From contig NZ_AP017367.1 in NCBI RefSeq assembly GCF_001548395.1, positions 5,245,001-5,309,000 on the forward strand: a stretch of 64,000 nt of DNA, read 5' to 3'. The position numbers and the translations under genes were made by a program. Source of the DNA: Leptolyngbya sp. O-77 (GTDB lineage: Bacteria; Cyanobacteriota; Cyanobacteriia; Elainellales; Elainellaceae). A model generated the notes under the pieces. That model saw only the letters and a list, made by a program, of their open reading frames with translations, searched no databases and was not told the DNA's origin. Position 1 is the stretch's first letter. Each line of letters opens with the position of its first letter. Below, one piece after another: positions 1-7,848 of this stretch.

Positions 1-1431
1 TAGCAGTCCTCTCTCCACTTTCGGCCCCCCCGCTCCCCAAGGGAGAGGGGCTGGGGGGTGAGGGCTTGCCCAGGGTGCTTCCCGCCGCACCTCCGCCCAC
101 ACCGGGCTGTGCAGACTCTCGTCCAGTTCCTTGGCCATCTCCAGCAGGCCGCCGTAGCCGGAGTAGGGGTTGTGGCGCTCCTGGTTGATATGCAGAAAGG
201 GGATGCGGGCCTTGAGGGCGGTGTACTGGTTGCGCCCGCCGGCGATCAGCATGTCGGCGTTGGTTTGCTCGATCACCTTCAGCAGTTCGGCAGCCCCGCC
301 CTTTTCCAGCGTGATGCCGTCCTGGCCCAGTAGAGTTTTGATCCGGGCTTTGTCCTCCTCGGTGCTCTTTTTGCTGCTGGTGGCGACCACTTTGATGCCT
401 AGATCTTGGGCCGCCGAGATGATTGACCAAGACTTGACGCCGCCAGTGTAGAGGACCACGCGCTTGCCCTGGAGGCGATCGCGGTAGGGGGCCAGTTGCT
501 GGTTCAGCTTCTCGGTTTCTTCAGCGATCACGGCTTCGACGCGGGCCTGCATGGTCTCGTCGCCCAGCTTGGCGGCGATCGCCCGCAGACAGTGATTCAT
601 ATCCGCCACGCCGTAGAACGACTCTTCTACATAGGGAATGCCGTAGCGCTCCTGCATCTTGTGGGCCAGGTTGATCAGCGCCTTAGAGCAGATCATCACG
701 TTCAGCTTGGCCCGGTGGGCGTAGGCCACCTCCCGATAGCGGGCATCGCCCGTGATCTTGGAGAGCACCCGAATCCCCACCTTCTCGAACAGGGGCAGCA
801 CGCCCCACAGTTCCCCAGCGATGTTGTACTCGCCGATCAGGTTGATGTCGTAGGGGGTAGTGAACTCCGGTTCCGCGGTGCCAATCACATGCTCCAACAG
901 GGCCTCCCCAGCCAGGCGGTTGCCCAGATTTTTGCTGCCCACAAAGCCAGGGGACTGCACCGGCACCACCGGCAGGCCCAGCTTTTCTGTAGCCGTCTTA
1001 CACACCGCCTCCAGGTCGTCGCCAATCAGCGCCGTCACACAGGTGGAATAGACAAACACGGCGGCAGGGCTGTAGCGCTCCTGCACATCCTGAATAGCTT
1101 TGTAGAGCTTCTTCTCGCCACCGAAAATAATGTCGTTCTCGCTCAGGTCGGTGGTAAAGCCCATTTTGTACAGGGTTTTGCCGGAGGACAGACTGCCCCG
1201 CCCGCCCCAGGAGTTGCCCGCACAGGCGATCGGCCCATGCACCAGGTGGGCTGCATCGGTAATCGGCACCAGAGCAATGCTGGCCCCATCAAAGGCACAG
1301 CCCCCTTGGGCAGCCCCAGGCTTGGCCTGCTGCTGACACACCTTGTTGTGGCCCTTGCCGTTTTTCTTGTGGTTGTACTCGCAACCCGGCTGGGTCAGGA
1401 GTTCTGTCATGGTGGCTTTGGTGGAAGGCAT
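1..1431 (-). CDS. nifE: NifE, nitrogenase FeMo-cofactor scaffold protein (partial at window edge)
   Basis: NifE pairs with NifN to form the scaffold on which NifB-co matures to FeMo-co. Seen: 477 codons without a stop, starting MPSTKATMTELL; another in-frame ATG lies at 1410. Cys45 (GGCAFDGA), Cys70 (PIACAGNSWG) and Cys131 (STCVTALIGDDL) sit where this family holds its P-cluster-like ligands. The family normally ends near the stretch SPVWAEVRREAPW; here the frame instead continues through a dispersed palindromic repeat (residues about 457-470) and leaves the window still open. It could therefore be a C-terminal extension or a NifE-NifN fusion; the sequence beyond the edge decides. It is the last visible gene of the minus-strand nif block. 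Confidence 0.95.
   Translation of the reverse strand, partial: MPSTKATMTELLTQPGCEYNHKKNGKGHNKVCQQQAKPGAAQGGCAFDGASIALVPITDAAHLVHGPIACAGNSWGGRGSLSSGKTLYKMGFTTDLSENDIIFGGEKKLYKAIQDVQERYSPAAVFVYSTCVTALIGDDLEAVCKTATEKLGLPVVPVQSPGFVGSKNLGNRLAGEALLEHVIGTAEPEFTTPYDINLIGEYNIAGELWGVLPLFEKVGIRVLSKITGDARYREVAYAHRAKLNVMICSKALINLAHKMQERYGIPYVEESFYGVADMNHCLRAIAAKLGDETMQARVEAVIAEETEKLNQQLAPYRDRLQGKRVVLYTGGVKSWSIISAAQDLGIKVVATSSKKSTEEDKARIKTLLGQDGITLEKGGAAELLKVIEQTNADMLIAGGRNQYTALKARIPFLHINQERHNPYSGYGGLLEMAKELDESLHSPVWAEVRREAPWASPHPPAPLPWGAGGPKVERGLL
22..64. repeat. Palindromic dispersed repeat inside the nifE reading frame
   Basis: A copy of the C/T-rich inverted repeat that recurs through this window, with core CTCCCCAAGGGAGAGGGG followed by GGGGGGTGAGGG. 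Here it is translated in frame as the C-terminal end of nifE. Confidence 0.7.
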
Positions 1432-1500
1432 GGCAGGGAGGGGGTAAGGGTTGGTGAGTTGAATGGGTGGGTTGAATGGGTGGATGGATGAAGGGAACCA
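1432..1500. repeat. C-rich (GGGTGGAT) minisatellite between the Mo_nitro_C gene and nifE
   Basis: Read on the plus strand the gap consists of iterations of GGGTGG, GAATGGGTGG and ATGGATG, so the nif transcript would carry a CCACCCATCC-like tract just ahead of nifE. No gene is seen here. Confidence 0.6.
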
Positions 1501-1566
1501 TCAGGGCACAGCGCTGATGAGCAGTTTCGTCAACGCGAAGCAATACATCGTCAAGAACCTTGCGGC

Positions 1567-1872
1567 TCAGCACAAATACTGGGTCACGTCTTCGCCGCAG
1601 GTGTCGGCCAGGTAGGTCAGTGCCCTCAGGCGCAGCGCTACCAGCTCGTCGTACACCGGGTTGAGTTTGCACAGGGCTGGAATGTGAATGGTGCGACCCA
1701 GCACTGTCAAATCGCGCTCGAAGGGGCAGCAACAGGGAATCAGGCGGCAGATCCGGTGGGCAAAGCGGCGGTTGGTGACCTCCAGCCCGCTAATCCAGTG
1801 GCGCAGGGGGGCGAGGGGGGGGGGCGGGTGGAGGGGTGGGTGGGTGGAGGGGTGGCGAGTGAGGGTAGCCAT
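1567..1872 (-). CDS. Mo-dependent nitrogenase C-terminal-domain protein (Mo_nitro_C type)
   Basis: A protein of about 100 residues whose C-terminal 75 residues match my recollection of the cyanobacterial Mo_nitro_C family: ISGLEVTNRRFAHRICRLIP, then CCCPFERD, GRTIHIPALCKLNP and a YLADTCGEDVTQYLC end. The exact role is not established; the family occurs in nif clusters of cyanobacteria. The first 25 residues (repeated HPSTHPPLHPP) are a translation of the C-rich minisatellite that fills this junction, so the annotated N-terminus is doubtful and the true start may be a non-ATG codon closer to the conserved part. It lies between nifZ and nifE on the nif transcript. Confidence 0.75.
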   Translation of the reverse strand: MATLTRHPSTHPPLHPPPPLAPLRHWISGLEVTNRRFAHRICRLIPCCCPFERDLTVLGRTIHIPALCKLNPVYDELVALRLRALTYLADTCGEDVTQYLC

Positions 1873-1917
1873 GACTGTACTCGGTAGGTGAGGGCGAGAA
1901 CGTAGTGGGTTCTGGTT

Positions 1918-1962
1918 CCGGCTCCCCTCTCCCCTGGGGAGAGGGGTTGGGGGTGAGGGCTA
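1918..1962. repeat. Palindromic dispersed repeat downstream of nifZ
   Basis: Stem CCCCTCTCCCC / GGGGAGAGGGG with tail TTGGGGGTGAGGG, immediately after the nifZ stop. It can fold into a strong hairpin in the nif mRNA. Same family as the copies in nifE, near nifH, nifS, fdxN and inside cas10. Confidence 0.75.
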
Positions 1963-1963
1963 G

Positions 1964-2266
1964 TTACCCGGTGTGATCGTCGTCCTGGGCAATGAGAGGT
2001 GGGCGGTCTTCGGTGAGTTCCAGTTCGCGGCCCAGGCAGCCGACCACGTAGTTGCTTTCCAGAAAATGCACCGAGTAGATGTAGGCCCGTTGCAGGTAGG
2101 TGCCAATGCCGACGATGTAGCCGATGTCTCCCTTTTTGGCCAGGGGTGTCCCCACCTCTTTGCCAGGGAAGGTTCCGTCATTGCGGATCAGCTTCAGGAC
2201 GCGGACGCGATCGCCCATGTCAAAGGTCGGCGGATCGTCGATTTCGATAGTTTCAGGAAGACGCAT
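1964..2266 (-). CDS. nifZ: NifZ family nitrogen fixation protein
   Basis: A 100-residue protein with the NifZ-type beta-rich core: FDMGDRVRVLKLIRNDGTF, PGKEVGTPLAKKGDIGYI, and VHFLESNYVVGCLGRELEL. NifZ is known to act as a chaperone/assembly factor for the P-clusters of the MoFe protein. The length is normal for the cyanobacterial family. It sits 60 bp after nifK and before the Mo_nitro_C gene, so it is co-transcribed with its client. In the nif clusters I know from heterocystous cyanobacteria nifZ is near nifP/nifV rather than between nifK and nifE, so the placement is somewhat unusual. Confidence 0.85.
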   Translation of the reverse strand: MRLPETIEIDDPPTFDMGDRVRVLKLIRNDGTFPGKEVGTPLAKKGDIGYIVGIGTYLQRAYIYSVHFLESNYVVGCLGRELELTEDRPPLIAQDDDHTG

Positions 2267-2326
2267 GGGAGTAGGTGGGTGGGGGGGGACAGTAGGGGCG
2301 AACCGCCGTTCACCCCCATCGAGGAA

Positions 2327-3904
2327 CTAGCGGATCAAATCAAACGAGATGTCCGTCTTGGCGGGCACGATGGTTTGGCGATCCAACTCATCCAGAATGG
2401 TGTTCACAATCCAGTTGAACTGATTGATCGCGCCCTGGTAGCCCAGGGTGGCGTAGCGGTGCATGTGGTGGCGATCGAAGATTGGGTAGCCAATCCGCAC
2501 TAAGGGAGTGCCGGTGTCGCGCCACAGATACTTGCCGTAGCTGTTGCCAATCAGCAGATCCACAGGCTCGGTGAAGAGGAGCGATCGCAGGTGCCACAGA
2601 TCCTTGCCGCCCCACACCGTCGCACCCTGGCCGTAGGGGCTGTTGGCCAGCAGTTCGCGGGCTTCGGCCTCAAACTCGTCATTGCTATTGGTCACTACAA
2701 TGTGGGTCGGCTCCGCCCCCATCTCCAGCAAGAACTGAACCAGCCCCAGCACATGGTCGGGGTCGCCGTAGAGGGCGATCTTCTTGCCATGAATCCAGGC
2801 CTGGGAGTCGGTCAGGGCATCCACCGCCCGGCCCCGCTCCTGCTGGAGTTCCAGCGGAATCGGCCTGCCGCTAATCGCCGACAGCGCCATCAAGAACTCG
2901 TCGGTGCCCTTGATGCCGAAGGGCCGGAAGTTGTAGGTCTTTTGGCCCCACTCGTTGGCAATGTATTCCTGGGTCTTCGGCGTAGTGTACTTCTGGAAGA
3001 ACACGGTGCCCTCGGCGTTGATGCTGTCGGCGGTATCCGCCAGAGTGGTAAGGCCGTTGTACATCTTGAACTCGCCCGTGTTGGGGGAGTCAAAGGCATC
3101 GGAGTTGTCCGACAGGATGGTGTAATCAATCCCAAACAGACCCAGAATCCGCTTCAGTTCGCGAATGTTGCCGATGTAGGGATCAAAGCCCAGGTTGAAG
3201 TTGAACTTGCCATTGGTGGTCTCGGCTTTTTCATCCTTAGTCAGGGTCTTGAGAATGCCCTTCAGCATGTTGTCGTAGCCAGTGATGTGGGACCCTACAA
3301 AGCTCGGCGTGTGGGCGTAGGGCACCGGCAATTCCTCAGGAATGTGGCCTTCGTTCTTCGCAGTGGTAATGAACGCACCCAGGTCATCTCCAATCACCTC
3401 TGCCATGCAGGTGGTGCAGAGGGCGATCATCTTGGGCTTATAAAGGGCGTGGGCGTTTTCCAACCCCTGCTTCAGGTTGTTCAGTCCGCCAAACACCGCC
3501 GCATCCTCGGTCATCGACGATGACACCGCCTGGAAGGGCTCCTTGTAGTTGCGGGTCAGGTGGGTGCGGAAGTAGGCCACACAGCCCTGGGAACCGTGGC
3601 TGTAGGGGAGGGTATCTTCAAATCCGGCGGCCACAAACAGCGCCCCCAGCGGTTGGCAGGCTTTGGCGGGGTTCACGGTCAGGGCTTCGCGGGCAAAGTT
3701 CTTCTCCCGGTAGTCCCAGCTTTTTGTCCATTCGGCAATTTCTGCAACCTTTTCAGGACTGTGGGCACCCTCAAACTGGCGCTTGTACTCAAACAAGTTC
3801 TGGTAGGTATCGGTGTGGAACAGGTCAAAGTGGTCTTTAATCTGACCTGGGTCGTCGCCCCCACAGGAGGGTGTGGGGATAGTGTTGTCAAGATTGTCAG
3901 TCAT
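2327..3904 (-). CDS. nifK: NifK, nitrogenase MoFe protein beta chain
   Basis: Beta subunit of the MoFe protein (dinitrogenase), forming the alpha2-beta2 tetramer with NifD. At 525 residues it has normal length. P-cluster cysteines are visible: Cys83 (PAKACQPLGA), Cys108 (GSQGCVAYFRTHL) and Cys166 (TTCMAEVIGDDLG). The C-terminus ends in the typical DLIR. The start MTDNLDNTIP gives the usual short N-terminal lead; the upstream Shine-Dalgarno is weak. The gap to nifD is 106 bp. All residues needed for a functional enzyme appear present. Confidence 0.97.
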   Translation of the reverse strand: MTDNLDNTIPTPSCGGDDPGQIKDHFDLFHTDTYQNLFEYKRQFEGAHSPEKVAEIAEWTKSWDYREKNFAREALTVNPAKACQPLGALFVAAGFEDTLPYSHGSQGCVAYFRTHLTRNYKEPFQAVSSSMTEDAAVFGGLNNLKQGLENAHALYKPKMIALCTTCMAEVIGDDLGAFITTAKNEGHIPEELPVPYAHTPSFVGSHITGYDNMLKGILKTLTKDEKAETTNGKFNFNLGFDPYIGNIRELKRILGLFGIDYTILSDNSDAFDSPNTGEFKMYNGLTTLADTADSINAEGTVFFQKYTTPKTQEYIANEWGQKTYNFRPFGIKGTDEFLMALSAISGRPIPLELQQERGRAVDALTDSQAWIHGKKIALYGDPDHVLGLVQFLLEMGAEPTHIVVTNSNDEFEAEARELLANSPYGQGATVWGGKDLWHLRSLLFTEPVDLLIGNSYGKYLWRDTGTPLVRIGYPIFDRHHMHRYATLGYQGAINQFNWIVNTILDELDRQTIVPAKTDISFDLIR

Positions 3905-4010
3905 GGCTTTAAGGGGGATGGGTGGATGCGGGCGTGAGTGATAAGAGGCATTGGAGCGAAGTACCCATTAGGGCGCACTGCTGTGCGCCCGTACAAGGCT
4001 CAAATTTCGC

Positions 4011-5465
4011 CTAGTCCTGGGAGATCTGCCAGGGTGGGCTGATCAAACTCCAAGTGGGGTTGTTGATGGCCATGTCCATGTCGCGGGCAAAGACTTCAAA
4101 GCCGTCGTAGCCGTGGTAGGGGCCGGAGTAATCCCAGGAGTGCATCTGGCGGAAAGGCAGGGCCATCTTCTGGAAGACGTACTTCTCTTTGATGCCAGAG
4201 GCAATTAGGTCAGGCTTGAGGTTCTTGGCAAGTTCCTCGAACTCATAGCCGCTGACATCGTCGTAAATTACTGTGCCTTCGTCGATGTATTCGGTGGTGC
4301 GCTTATAGTCGTCGCCGTGACCAAACTCATAGCCGGTGCCAATCACCTCCATGCCCAGGTCGGTAAAGGCAGGCACCACGTGGCGGGGGCGCAGGCCGCC
4401 GACCATCAGCATCACCTTCTTGCCTTCGAGGCGGGGGCGATACTTGGCCACAATCGCATCCATGCGTGGCTGGTACTTGGCAATCACCTGCTCCGCCTTT
4501 TCCTGAATGGTTTCGTCAAACTGGGCGGCAATCTTCCGTAGGGATTTGGCAATCTGGGTGGGGCCAAAGAAGTTGTACTCCAGCCAGCCAATGCCGTACT
4601 TCTCTTCCATAAACCGGCAAATGTAGTTCATCGACCGATAGCAGTGGATTAAGTTAAGCTTGGCTAGGGGTGTCATCACCACTTCGTTAAAGGTGCCGTC
4701 CCCCGAAAACTGACAGATCACCCGCAAACCAATCGCCTCCAGCAGCAGACGGCTGGGCCAGGCATCGCCGCCGATGTTGTAGTCGCCGATGATGTTGACA
4801 TCGTAGGGGCCAGGTTCGTAGCCCTCCGGCAGTTTGCGGTACTCGTCGGCCTTGGGCAGCACCCAGTCCCGCACGGTGTCGTTGGCGATGTGGTGGCCCA
4901 GGGATTGGGACACCCCCCGGAACCCTTCACAGCGCACGGGCACTACGGGCTTGCCGTATTCCTTCGCCTTCTTGCGGGCCACGGCCTCAATGTCGTCGCC
5001 GATCAGGCCTACCGGGCATTCCGATTCGATGGTGGTACCCTTGCTCAGAGGAAACAGAATTTCCAGTTCATCGATCAGTTTGTCGAGCTTTTTGTCGCCG
5101 CCAAAGACAATGTCGCGCTCCTGAAAGTCGGAGGTGAACTGCATAGTGCCGAAGCTATCGACCCCGGTGGTGCCAATGTAGTAGTTGCGGCGGCCTGACC
5201 AGGAGTAGTAGCCGCAGCCTACTGGCCCGTGGCTAAGGTGGATCATGTCTTTGACCGGGCCCCAGACCACTCCTTTGGCCCCTGCATAGGCGCAGCCACG
5301 AGTGGTCATCACACCGGGGACGGACTTTTTGTTAGACTTTACGCCACAGTCGGTCTTTTCGGCCTCTTGGACGCTGATGTGCTTGGCCCGCAGCTTTTTG
5401 GCTTTGTCGGGGTAGGCCTCTAGCACCTCGTCGATGAGTGCTTTTCTATCTTCTACGGTAGTCAT
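4011..5465 (-). CDS. nifD: NifD, nitrogenase MoFe protein alpha chain
   Basis: Catalytic alpha subunit that holds FeMo-co. At 484 residues it has normal cyanobacterial length. P-cluster ligands Cys58 (TTRGCAYAGAKG), Cys84 (GPVGCGYYSW) and Cys150 (SECPVGLIGDD) are present, and the cofactor ligands fall at Cys275 (NLIHCYRSMNYI) and His442 (RQMHSWDYSGPYHGYDGF). The HSWDYSGPYHG signature is that of a Mo nitrogenase, with no sign of Vnf or Anf type. No recombinase-type excision element interrupts the gene, unlike nifD of some heterocystous strains. It is followed by nifK. Confidence 0.98.
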   Translation of the reverse strand: MTTVEDRKALIDEVLEAYPDKAKKLRAKHISVQEAEKTDCGVKSNKKSVPGVMTTRGCAYAGAKGVVWGPVKDMIHLSHGPVGCGYYSWSGRRNYYIGTTGVDSFGTMQFTSDFQERDIVFGGDKKLDKLIDELEILFPLSKGTTIESECPVGLIGDDIEAVARKKAKEYGKPVVPVRCEGFRGVSQSLGHHIANDTVRDWVLPKADEYRKLPEGYEPGPYDVNIIGDYNIGGDAWPSRLLLEAIGLRVICQFSGDGTFNEVVMTPLAKLNLIHCYRSMNYICRFMEEKYGIGWLEYNFFGPTQIAKSLRKIAAQFDETIQEKAEQVIAKYQPRMDAIVAKYRPRLEGKKVMLMVGGLRPRHVVPAFTDLGMEVIGTGYEFGHGDDYKRTTEYIDEGTVIYDDVSGYEFEELAKNLKPDLIASGIKEKYVFQKMALPFRQMHSWDYSGPYHGYDGFEVFARDMDMAINNPTWSLISPPWQISQD

Positions 5466-5508
5466 GGTGCCCTCTCGGGTAGGGGTGGATGGGTGGGGTC
5501 TTCCGCAG

Positions 5509-5682
5509 CTCCCCTCCTGGGAGGGGTAAGGGGCGGGTCTGCGGGAATTTTGGATTGGCGATTTTGGATTTTGAACGGGTGGTCAGGTTTAGCCCTCATC
5601 CCCCAGCCCCTTCTCCCTGGGGAGAAGGGGAGCCGGATTCAAAGTCCCTCTCCCTCGGGGAGAGGGATTTAGGGTGAGGGTC
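5509..5682. repeat. nifH-nifD junction filled with palindromic repeats and GGATTTTGGATT motif
   Basis: Between nifH and nifD lie one short palindrome (CTCCCCTCCTGGGAGGGG), a GATTGGCGATTTTGGATT motif at about 5551-5573, and two back-to-back copies of the dispersed repeat (5591-5682; arms CTTCTCCCTGGGGAGAAG and CCCTCTCCCTCGGGGAGAGG). On the nif mRNA these would form strong hairpins downstream of nifH, where other diazotrophs use a stem-loop to give extra nifH transcript. That role here is inference. Confidence 0.65.
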
Positions 5683-5689
5683 AGGGAAC

Positions 5690-6565
5690 CTAGACCGCTG
5701 CCAGGGCCTTGTCGGCCTCCAGAGCCTTCTGGTACTCTTCATCACCATCGAGAATGCCGAATTCAATCAGCAACTCCTCTAGCTCGTCCATCGAGATGGG
5801 AGTGGGGATGGTGAGATTCTTGTTGTTGATGATCTTGTCGGCCAGTTGGGCATACTCCTTCGCTTGGTTGCTGTTGGGGGCGTACTCGTTTACCGTCATG
5901 CGGCGCAGTTCGGCGTGCTGCACCACGTTGTCGCGGGGCACGAAGTGGAGCATCTGGGTGTTGAGCTTGGCGGCCAAGGCTTCGATTAGCTCAATTTCCC
6001 GGTCGGTGTTGCGGCTGTTGCAGATTAGACCGCCCAGGCGCACGCCGCCGGAGTGGGCATATTTCAGCACGCCTCGAGCAATGTTGTTGGCTGCATACAT
6101 AGCCATCATTTCGCCCGACACCACGATGTAGATCTCCTGGGCTTTGCCTTCCCGGATGGGCATGGCGAACCCGCCGCAGACCACGTCGCCTAGCACGTCG
6201 TAGGAGACGAAGTCTAGGTCTTCGTACGCGCCTTCTTCTTCTAGAAAGTTGATGGCGGTGATGATGCCCCGTCCAGCACAGCCGACACCGGGTTCGGGGC
6301 CGCCGGACTCGACGCACTTAACGCCGCGATAGCCAGTGAGCAGCACCTCGTCCAGTTCCAAATCTTCCACCGCGCCGCGCTCGGCGGCTAGGTGCAGGAT
6401 GGTGGTTTGGGCTTTGCTGTGGAGCATCAGGCGGGTGGAGTCGGCCTTGGGGTCACAGCCGACGATCATGATCCGCTGGCCCTTTTCGGCCATGGCGGCA
6501 AGGGTGTTTTGGGAGGTGGTGGACTTGCCGATGCCGCCTTTTCCATAGAATGCAATCTGTCGCAT
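5690..6565 (-). CDS. nifH: NifH, nitrogenase Fe protein (dinitrogenase reductase)
   Basis: Homodimeric [4Fe-4S] ATPase that delivers electrons to NifDK. The start is placed at the ATG of MRQIAFYGKGGIGKSTT, because AAGGAGA (6575-6581) lies at ideal spacing; an upstream in-frame ATG at 6622 would add 19 non-homologous residues. The 291 residues include the P-loop GKGGIGKST (9-17), cluster ligands Cys96 (GVGCAGRGII) and Cys130 (DVVCGGFAMP), and Arg99, the residue ADP-ribosylated in organisms with DraT. The length is normal. It lies between nifU and nifD. Confidence 0.98.
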   Translation of the reverse strand: MRQIAFYGKGGIGKSTTSQNTLAAMAEKGQRIMIVGCDPKADSTRLMLHSKAQTTILHLAAERGAVEDLELDEVLLTGYRGVKCVESGGPEPGVGCAGRGIITAINFLEEEGAYEDLDFVSYDVLGDVVCGGFAMPIREGKAQEIYIVVSGEMMAMYAANNIARGVLKYAHSGGVRLGGLICNSRNTDREIELIEALAAKLNTQMLHFVPRDNVVQHAELRRMTVNEYAPNSNQAKEYAQLADKIINNKNLTIPTPISMDELEELLIEFGILDGDEEYQKALEADKALAAV

Positions 6566-6574
6566 GGGGGGATT

Positions 6575-6581
6575 TCTCCTT
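6575..6581 (-). promoter_or_regulatory. Ribosome binding site of nifH
   Basis: AAGGAGA on the minus strand, 9 bases before the ATG at 6565. It decides the start against the longer frame. It is the strongest Shine-Dalgarno seen in the minus-strand nif block, consistent with the high NifH demand. Confidence 0.75.
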
Positions 6582-6763
6582 GGGTTTGATTTCGGATCGA
6601 GGGGTAATGAAACGTTCGTCAATTCGGATCAGGCAAGGGCCTGGAGGAGGGCCGGCGGGTCGCGCCCGGCGCGGGGGATAGAGGGGTGCATGGGTGGGAG
6701 GAGGGGTTAGGAATTTGGGGTTGGTGATTTTGGATTTTGGGGAGAGCCTATGGGATGTCGAAA

Positions 6764-7669
6764 TTAGATTGCTTCGACGATGAGGGAGGGCAAGACTAGA
6801 TCTTTCAACTTGGCCTCGATTGCGTACTTCAGGGTTTCTGTGCTGCTGGGGCAGGAGCCGCACGCCCCTTGGAGCTTGACTAGGACGCGATCGCCCTCCA
6901 CGTCGTGCAAACTGACATCGCCGCCGTCGGCCAGCAGGAGGGGCCGCACCTCGGTGTCGATCACCTGCTGGATCAGGGTAATTTTTTGCAGGTTAGTGAG
7001 GGGGGTGGAGGGATAAGGTAAGGCTTGGGTGCTCTGCTCCTTATCTAGGGCGAGGGCGGGGGCAACTTTTACGGATTCTGCCGAGTGTTGAATTTCCAGC
7101 AGAATGTCCTCAATGTCCGCTAGGCAGGAGCCGCATCCACCCCCGGCTTTGACGTAGTTGGTGACTTGCTCTACGGTGGTTAGGCGGTTTTCGGCGATCG
7201 CCCGCCGGATCTTCTTCTCGCTGATGCCGTAGCAGGTGCAGACCAGGGTGCCATCGTCGTCCTCGTGATGCTCCACCTCGATGCCGCGATACTTGTAGAT
7301 CGCCGCCTCCAGGGCTTCCTGCCCCATCACCGAGCAGTGCATTTTGGCTTCGGGCAGACCGCCGAGGAAGTTGGCAATGTCTTGGTTGGTGATGTGCAAT
7401 GCCTCGTCTAGGGTTTTGCCCTTGATGATTTCGGTCAGGGCCGAGGAGGAGGCGATCGCACTCGTGCAGCCAAAGGTCTGGAACCGCGCATCCAAAATAC
7501 TGTCGGTGGATTGCTGAATCTTCAGGTGCAGCCGCAGGGCATCGCCACAGGCAATGCTGCCCACTTCGCCGTAGACCACCGCCACATCGGGTTCCTGTGG
7601 GTCATCGATGGTGCCCTGGTTGATGGGGTTGTAGAAGAGTTCGAGTACCTTTTCGGAGTAGTCCCACAT
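6764..7669 (-). CDS. nifU: NifU, Fe-S cluster scaffold for nitrogenase
   Basis: Scaffold on which NifS-derived sulfur is assembled into Fe-S clusters. The start is taken at MWDYSEKVLELFYNP, giving 301 residues; the 72 codons upstream are translated intergenic repeat. Three domains are visible: an IscU-like domain with Cys41 (IACGDALR), Cys68 (FGCTSAIA) and Cys112 (MHCSVMG); a central [2Fe-2S] ferredoxin-like domain with Cys144, Cys146, Cys179 and Cys182 (CTCYG...GCGSC); and a C-terminal Nfu domain with Cys270/Cys273 (GACGSCPSST). All ligands are intact. Confidence 0.96.
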   Translation of the reverse strand: MWDYSEKVLELFYNPINQGTIDDPQEPDVAVVYGEVGSIACGDALRLHLKIQQSTDSILDARFQTFGCTSAIASSSALTEIIKGKTLDEALHITNQDIANFLGGLPEAKMHCSVMGQEALEAAIYKYRGIEVEHHEDDDGTLVCTCYGISEKKIRRAIAENRLTTVEQVTNYVKAGGGCGSCLADIEDILLEIQHSAESVKVAPALALDKEQSTQALPYPSTPLTNLQKITLIQQVIDTEVRPLLLADGGDVSLHDVEGDRVLVKLQGACGSCPSSTETLKYAIEAKLKDLVLPSLIVEAI

Positions 7670-7689
7670 GGCAGTTTTGGGGGAATGAA

Positions 7690-7848
7690 GGAATTGTGGA
7701 TTTGGGATTGGCGATTTTGGATTGTGGTGGGGGCGGTCCCCTCCTGGGAGGGGTGCCCAGAGGGCAGGGTGGGTCGGCAGGAATTTGGGGTTGGCGATTT
7801 TGGATGAAGCAAGCAATCCAAAATCCAAAGTCCAAAACCCAAAATGCC
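7690..7848. repeat. nifS-nifU junction: palindromes and inverted ATTTTGGAT repeat
   Basis: Contains TTGGCGATTTTGGATT-like copies, a short CTCCCCTCCTGGGAGGGG-type palindrome (about 7737-7754) and a hairpin with arms ATTTTGGAT (7797-7805) and ATCCAAAAT (7816-7824) directly after the nifS stop. The same GATTTTGGATT motif recurs at about 5560, 6725 and 9055-9085, always in nif junctions. Confidence 0.6.

Noticed and set aside
496..1491. 331-codon plus-strand frame
   Set aside because: Antisense shadow of nifE; high GC at third positions keeps the opposite strand open and the product has no family resemblance.
2591..3523. 310-codon plus-strand frame
   Set aside because: Antisense shadow of nifK.
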